Below are positions 63,449 to 64,000 of a stretch of DNA of 64,000 nucleotides, piece by piece (the first letter of the stretch is position 1; every line of letters begins with the position of its first letter). Source of the stretch: Mya arenaria (taxonomy: Eukaryota; Mollusca; Bivalvia; Myida; Myidae); assembly GCF_026914265.1 (NCBI RefSeq), contig NC_069135.1, positions 24,656,167 through 24,720,166 on the forward strand. Direction: 5' to 3'. The notes under the pieces were generated by a model that ran no database searches, was not told the origin of the DNA, and saw only the letters and a list, made by a program, of their open reading frames with translations. The translations under genes and the position numbers were made by a program.

Positions 63449-64000
63449 GTAAGTTAACTTTTTCACTTTTTTGGACTTCAGAATGAATGTGATTAAACAT
63501 TTCTATGTGTTGATCATATAACCGATGCTAAAAGTGGCACAGGTCAATTTGTCATTCATTGGTTCATCTGATTTTCAAGGAAGAAAACATGAGGTGTTGT
63601 CATAGCTCTGATGTCATCATCATCATAGCGCAAAAAACTTTTAACCTGGCAATAACTTAATATTTTGTAATGTTAAAATAAAAAAAACTCGGCCATAACT
63701 TTATTTTTTTTAAGTAATTAAAATGGACAATACGCACATATGTTGCAAGGCCTATATATAATATTTATTGAGTAATACCCTTGTTTGCTGAAAAATTTAC
63801 AACAACACACCAGCATTGCTGTTCACGCTGAAGTGTTCTTGTTTTATGCAAAGGATTCATGTAAGTAACTGCACACCTGTGTTGTCATCATCAGTGGCTT
63901 CTTTACTGTTATCAGCTTTTGAGATTTAGACACCCTTCAAAATTTGAAAGATTTTTTATTTTAAAGCCATGAAATGAAGGAAGATTCATTAATTTTGATT

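Overview
This is an AT-rich, intron-rich eukaryotic window with many decayed transposons. The repeat types suggest a mollusc, probably a bivalve: TTAA-flanked MITEs, tRNA-derived SINEs, 'GGTCAAGGTCAC' arrays and GCTCACC/GGTGAGC-ended elements. That assignment is inference; no species-diagnostic sequence was checked. Almost all coding sequence is in short exons with GT..AG boundaries, so the genes below were rebuilt by matching splice phases and comparing paralogous exons.

Left and centre (1-45.2 kb): a cluster of four paralogues of a family I do not recognise. Each is a single-pass membrane protein built from a signal-peptide exon (ends phase 1), two ectodomain exons with six conserved cysteines (phases 1-0 and 0-1), an acidic juxtamembrane plus TM exon (1-1), and a last exon encoding a proline-rich cytoplasmic tail. 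The tails carry PPxY motifs, and two also carry PSAP. P1 (134-1978, +) enters from the left edge and has a stop codon inside its last PPxY. P2 (13278-25826, -) has an extra 90-nt hybrid exon and a 3.5 kb minisatellite in intron 1. P3 (28193-35244, +) has a one-base frameshift at an A8 run just before its TM helix. P4 (40599-45142, +) is intact. P2 and P3 are divergent, about 2.4 kb apart.

Between the paralogues lie a degraded Ty3/gypsy pol (3.0-5.65 kb, -), LINE 3' fragments (10.25-11.65, 23.25-23.88 and 45.8-46.7 kb, all -), an integrase-like fragment (32.96-33.44 kb), a DUF4806-like pseudogene (36.2-37.2 kb), SINEs, TTAA MITEs and tandem arrays.

Right (47.8-64 kb): the 5' three quarters of a copine gene (+), a Ca2+-dependent phospholipid-binding protein. 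It has two alternative 77-nt first exons, then the C2A, C2B and start of the vWA domain, about 412 codons in 16 exons. The 3' end lies beyond the window. Its introns hold a TA-flanked CAGT-ended MITE, a decayed copy of the exon 4 acceptor region, an array with four perfect AGGTCAnnnTGACCT palindromes, and an ~80-bp tandem repeat.
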